NCBI GenBank assembly: GCA_002435755.1
Contig: DIYH01000045.1
Span: 1-10,396, forward strand
Source: Flammeovirgaceae bacterium UBA6059
GTDB taxonomy: Bacteria; Bacteroidota; Bacteroidia; Cytophagales; Cyclobacteriaceae
DNA: 10,396 bases
Direction: 5' to 3'
Shown: positions 8,325 through 10,396 of the stretch, in pieces
Layout of the letters: the number at the start of each line of letters is the position of its first letter
How positions within the stretch are numbered: the stretch's first letter is position 1
The notes under the pieces: model-generated
What the model saw: the letters and a program-made list of their open reading frames with translations, nothing else
Databases searched by the model: none
What the model was told of the DNA's origin: nothing
Translations under genes and position numbers: made by a program

Positions 8325-8342
8325 CAGAAAAGCCGTCTTCAT

Positions 8343-8410
8343 CGACTTAATCTATCCATAAAGTTCTAAAAGAAAAAGGTGATCTCTGTCCTGGTTTAAG
8401 AAGTCGACAC
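8343..8410. other. Short spacer between lone-HTH gene and TPR regulator
   Basis: This 68-bp spacer holds no gene. A 7-bp inverted match (TCGACTT at 8342-8348 against AAGTCGA at 8401-8407) flanks it, but the arms are over 50 bp apart and are not convincing as a hairpin. No 11-bp-period motif like those before the exported-protein genes is present. Confidence 0.4.
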
Positions 8411-8680
8411 CTAAATCAAGATTGCAAAAAAAGTCTGGCCTGAACTCAAATTGAGCTTCTTCCTTAAACGATGTTTTGCCTTTTTCACACTGTCAGGTGT
8501 GATACTAAGGACACGAGCAATCTCTTTGGTGGAGAGGTTCGCTTTGAGATATATACAGAGTCTGAGGTCATAAGCCGTGAGTTGTGGGTAGGATTTTCTA
8601 AGATGATGTTGAAACGGTTTGTTGTCCCGCTGCAACTCCATGATCAAATGATCGACAAGGCTCTTTTCTGCTACGGTCAT
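8411..8680 (-). CDS. Small LuxR-type helix-turn-helix protein (89 aa)
   Basis: The ATG at 8680 is the only ATG in frame after an in-frame TAA at 8695-8693, and the frame ends in TAG at 8413-8411. Residues 1-33 form a short helical lead with FQHHLRKSYPQLT, the usual run-in to the HTH in Bacteroidota regulators. Residues 34-85 are the HTH: LTAYDLRLCIYLKANLSTKE, then IARVLSITPDSVKKAKHRLR and KKLNL. There is no TPR, receiver domain, signal peptide or membrane segment. It starts 8 nt after the stop of protein A, so it is probably cotranscribed with it. It may be a real stand-alone DNA-binding protein, or the surviving C-terminal end of a larger TPR-LuxR regulator that lost its sensor. The HTH looks intact, and DNA binding is inferred from the fold. 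Confidence 0.75.
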   Translation of the reverse strand: MTVAEKSLVDHLIMELQRDNKPFQHHLRKSYPQLTAYDLRLCIYLKANLSTKEIARVLSITPDSVKKAKHRLRKKLNLSSGQTFFAILI

Positions 8681-8688
8681 ATTGACAT

Positions 8689-8895
8689 CTAATTAGTTGG
8701 GACCTGACTTGACCTACCGGAATTGGGCTGTTGGTAGGCATTGCGATCTACAGCATTGACCTGACCGTCAAGGTTAAAGTCAGCGGTGGATGAAGCATAG
8801 TTAAATTCTCCTCCATTTTGTGATCGCCAGTTGGTGAGGTCAGTAGCGTTGACCTGACCATCAGCATTCTGATCTCCTGCCACCATTCCATATAC
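8689..8895 (-). repeat. Dockerin-like tail, copy in protein A (near-identical to 4810-5016)
   Basis: The last 68 codons of protein A match the tail of protein B nearly residue for residue, including the two calcium-loop-like motifs and the terminal SG(K/R)SSQVPTN. The longest exact DNA match is 8752-8802 against 4873-4923. Differences cluster just before the second loop and near the end. Confidence 0.9.
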
Positions 8896-10227
8896 TCCTG
8901 TGGCCAGCTCAACCATAGGTGTGGTACCGAACGCTTGTCCTTGTCCTTTGGTAAAGTCGATGGTGTAAGATCCATCACTCTCACTTATTGCAGTAGCAGA
9001 CATTATGGAAAGATGGTTGCGATGATAGACCACTACATAGAAGTCTGCACCTGTATTCCCTGATAGGGAAATGGTAAGGTCGCTCGTACCGTTAATAGTT
9101 TTGATGCTACCGTCACTCATAAGGAAACCTGCTGCAGAGCCTACCTTTGTAGCATTGTTTGCAGTAGCGGGCGAAGTTGCCTCACGCAACTCCACTAGTA
9201 CCCAGTCTACTGCGCCTACCGGAATACTTGTAGCACTACCTCCCAAGTGACCATTGAAATTGTATGGTTGTGTTAATGGGATGTCGCCATTAATGGTAGT
9301 ATTCATCGTTGAGCTGCCATAGGCACCTTCCAGTAAGGTGGTAGCTGCGATAATCGCAGAAGAGGGTGCAATAGGGCCACCTGGCTCAGCGGATATTCGG
9401 ATGTTGTCCACTACCGCCTCTTCGGCTGAATTGCCGATTGCGACAATTCGTATAGACATAGCATTGGCGGTAGCCGGAATGGAAAATGTAAAAGCAAAAT
9501 CTGTAAGTGTCGTTGTAAGAAAGCTAGCACCTGAATTACCTGCACCATCTAAATCAGTATCTTCAAAATAGTTTGAACTTGATCCGCTTACACCGCCATA
9601 AAAAGCTCCACCTATCGTGTACATACCCGTCTCCAAGTCTCCCTGAGCAGGGACACTCCCTGCCAATGTAGCCCCAGTACTGATATTGGCATCAAAGGCA
9701 TATTCTATTTTGATGTAATCGGCTGTCTCGTAACGACTATTGAGCTCCGTGGAAGCACCCAGCAGGAGTTCTACCCTGGCCGTACCATTTTGATAAGCGG
9801 ATACATCTACTGTCTGTAGCGTGATGTAGCCTGGCTGACCTGTACCTAGCGGATTATCACTAGCATCCATATCCTCACCACCAAAGGCATAGCTACCCTG
9901 CTGTCCTGAGTAGGCCTGAAAAAAATTTCTACCACTGGTCGTACCTGACGGATTAGGACCAGCAGGTAAAGTAGACACATCCCACCTCGTCCACATGTCA
10001 CCACCGCCATCGTTAAAAACATTTGCCCTATAAGCTGTACCATTACCATCGGTCTCAAAGTCAACAGTCAGCAATGGTGAAAAAACAAAGACACTTTTAC
10101 CCTCTGCACTCACCGTTAAGGTTGTACTCAATATCAAAAGCACAAGGCAAATGATACAAGCGTATCCCAGACCAATGGCTCTGAGCACATAATTTGCAGC
10201 GAATTGAAGTGGTTGGAAACTTCCCAT
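8689..10227 (-). CDS. Secreted protein A: N-terminal beta domain, HRNHL module and dockerin-like tail
   Basis: The ATG at 10227 is the first in frame after an upstream stop and gives 512 aa. Residues 1-41 form an unusually long signal region: about 16 residues, then a hydrophobic stretch (LGYACIICLVLLILSTTLTV) ending in VSA. Residues about 50-285 form a beta-rich domain (VDFETDGNGTAYRANVF, MWTRWD, VDNIRIS) resembling jelly-roll domains found next to exported Bacteroidota enzymes and adhesins; no catalytic motif is seen. Residues 292-444 are the VDWVLVELR / HRNHLSIMSA module. The tail from 445 has two EF-hand-like loops, DQNADGQVNATD (452-463) and DFNLDGQVNAVD (483-494), and ends SGRSSQVPTN. 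It lies between an upstream gene with a regulator-like tail and a small HTH gene. No type IX sorting domain is recognisable. An exported or surface role is inferred. Confidence 0.9.
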   Translation of the reverse strand: MGSFQPLQFAANYVLRAIGLGYACIICLVLLILSTTLTVSAEGKSVFVFSPLLTVDFETDGNGTAYRANVFNDGGGDMWTRWDVSTLPAGPNPSGTTSGRNFFQAYSGQQGSYAFGGEDMDASDNPLGTGQPGYITLQTVDVSAYQNGTARVELLLGASTELNSRYETADYIKIEYAFDANISTGATLAGSVPAQGDLETGMYTIGGAFYGGVSGSSSNYFEDTDLDGAGNSGASFLTTTLTDFAFTFSIPATANAMSIRIVAIGNSAEEAVVDNIRISAEPGGPIAPSSAIIAATTLLEGAYGSSTMNTTINGDIPLTQPYNFNGHLGGSATSIPVGAVDWVLVELREATSPATANNATKVGSAAGFLMSDGSIKTINGTSDLTISLSGNTGADFYVVVYHRNHLSIMSATAISESDGSYTIDFTKGQGQAFGTTPMVELATGVYGMVAGDQNADGQVNATDLTNWRSQNGGEFNYASSTADFNLDGQVNAVDRNAYQQPNSGRSSQVPTN

Positions 10228-10333
10228 AGTGAAGACACATTTGATTGTCTTACAAGGATGTTTAAATGTGCGCTATGATCTTGGCAACCTTTGCGGACAT
10301 AGAGCGGACGGCAGACGGACAAAGAAGCTCTAC
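10228..10333. other. Leader region of protein A
   Basis: This 106-bp gap lies between the stop of the upstream regulator-like gene and the ATG of protein A. It carries three GTCCG motifs at 11-bp period in its upstream part. I see no clean TAnnTTTG -7 element and no strong hairpin. Its size and position match the leader of protein B, suggesting equivalent regulatory regions. Confidence 0.45.
10294..10320 (-). promoter_or_regulatory. GTCCG x3 at exact 11-bp period, upstream of protein A
   Basis: On the minus strand GTCCG occurs at 10320-10316, 10309-10305 and 10298-10294, with starts 11 bp apart each time. The array begins 14 bp after the upstream gene's stop and ends 67 nt before the ATG of protein A. 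Three copies on one helical face suggest an operator for a multimeric DNA-binding protein. This role is inferred. Confidence 0.45.
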
Positions 10334-10396
10334 CTAAAGTTCAGCTATGAATGACTCAAAGGACTTGTTGTCTTCGAAACCAAATTTCGTTCTTAA
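10334..10396 (-). CDS. C-terminal end of a probable LuxR-type regulator (5' part beyond window)
   Basis: Twenty codons followed by TAG (10336-10334) read LRTKFGFEDNKSFESFIAEL. The pattern LR.KFGF...KSFESF..EL matches the last helix region of Bacteroidota LuxR/TPR regulators, and can be compared with FRKLGFSSSDELRAYLMRF at the end of the regulator at 6580. The start, and any sensor domains, lie outside the window. The short length limits certainty; the identification rests on this tail and on its position upstream of an exported-protein gene, which mirrors the arrangement around protein B. Confidence 0.55.
   Translation of the reverse strand, partial: LRTKFGFEDNKSFESFIAEL

Larger units (their letters stand above)
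6580..8342 (-). pseudogene. TPR - transmembrane - coiled-coil - LuxR-type regulator with frameshift and in-frame TGA
   Basis: With two repairs this reads as one protein of about 587 aa. The ATG at 8342 starts MKTAFLFF, then hits TAG at 8297-8295. If the T8 run at 8324-8317 is read as T9 (or T6), the frame continues IATHVVLAQ|HSQRQ, a normal lipid-free signal peptide. A TGA at 7848-7846 then interrupts the TPR region in NI*LIKQRIGELDES, where TPRs usually have glycine; GGA to TGA is one substitution. The remainder is uninterrupted: TPR helices, a membrane segment (TYATIALIVIIVILVFAA), a charged coiled coil, and a LuxR-type HTH (LTKNEIDLCILMKINLAHKD, then YDSVKKSIQRLFRKLGF). The family is common in Bacteroidota, with sensing TPRs outside and a DNA-binding domain in the cytoplasm. 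Fragments 8265-7846 and 7821-6580 remain open from TTG codons. Sequencing error, phase variation or slippage are alternatives to a true pseudogene. Confidence 0.8.

Noticed and set aside
8342..8407. Inverted repeat TCGACTT / AAGTCGA flanking the spacer before the TPR regulator
   Set aside because: Arms of 7 bp more than 50 bp apart are expected by chance and give no plausible hairpin.
10134..10322. 62-codon minus-strand frame across the start of protein A
   Set aside because: It overlaps the signal-peptide region of protein A in another frame and shows no coding features.

Overview
The window looks like chromosomal DNA of a Bacteroidota bacterium, most likely in or near the Cytophagales. That placement is inferred from protein style only: large Ig-like repeat surface proteins, dockerin-like EF-hand tails with an HRNHL..MSA module, and TPR - membrane - LuxR-type regulators. 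No taxonomic marker gene is present. All supported genes lie on the minus strand, so the biological reading direction is from 10396 down to 1.

Layout in reading order: (1) 10396-10334, the last 20 codons of an upstream gene whose tail resembles the end of a LuxR-type regulator. (2) 10333-10228, a leader with three GTCCG motifs at an exact 11-bp period. (3) 10227-8689, secreted protein A (512 aa), with an N-terminal beta-rich domain, a shared C-terminal module and a dockerin-like tail. (4) 8680-8411, an 89-aa protein that is essentially a lone LuxR-type helix-turn-helix, 8 nt after protein A. (5) 8342-6580, a TPR - transmembrane - coiled-coil - LuxR regulator with two lesions: a frameshift at a T8 run in the signal peptide and an in-frame TGA in the TPR region. 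(6) 6579-6487, a leader with a 9-bp direct repeat at 11-bp period and a 12-bp hairpin that covers the next start codon. (7) 6486-4810, secreted protein B (558 aa), with a beta-rich domain, an ASH/HYDIN-like domain and the same C-terminal module and tail as protein A. (8) 4809-4542, a leader with TGTCCCC twice at 11-bp period. (9) 4541 to beyond position 1, the first 1513 residues of a giant secreted repeat protein: cohesin-like N-terminal domain, 11 tandem Ig-like repeats, two further Ig-like domains and Calx-beta-type domains, still open at the window edge.

Taken together this is a cell-surface locus in which regulators of one architecture alternate with exported proteins. All three exported-protein leaders carry a short GC-rich motif repeated at exactly one helical turn, roughly 67-102 nt upstream of the start codon. 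The working hypothesis is that LuxR-type regulators act on these sites, and that the dockerin-like tails of A and B may relate to the cohesin-like domain of the giant protein. Both ideas are inference. The repeats, the hairpin, the lesions and the shared modules can be read directly from the sequence.
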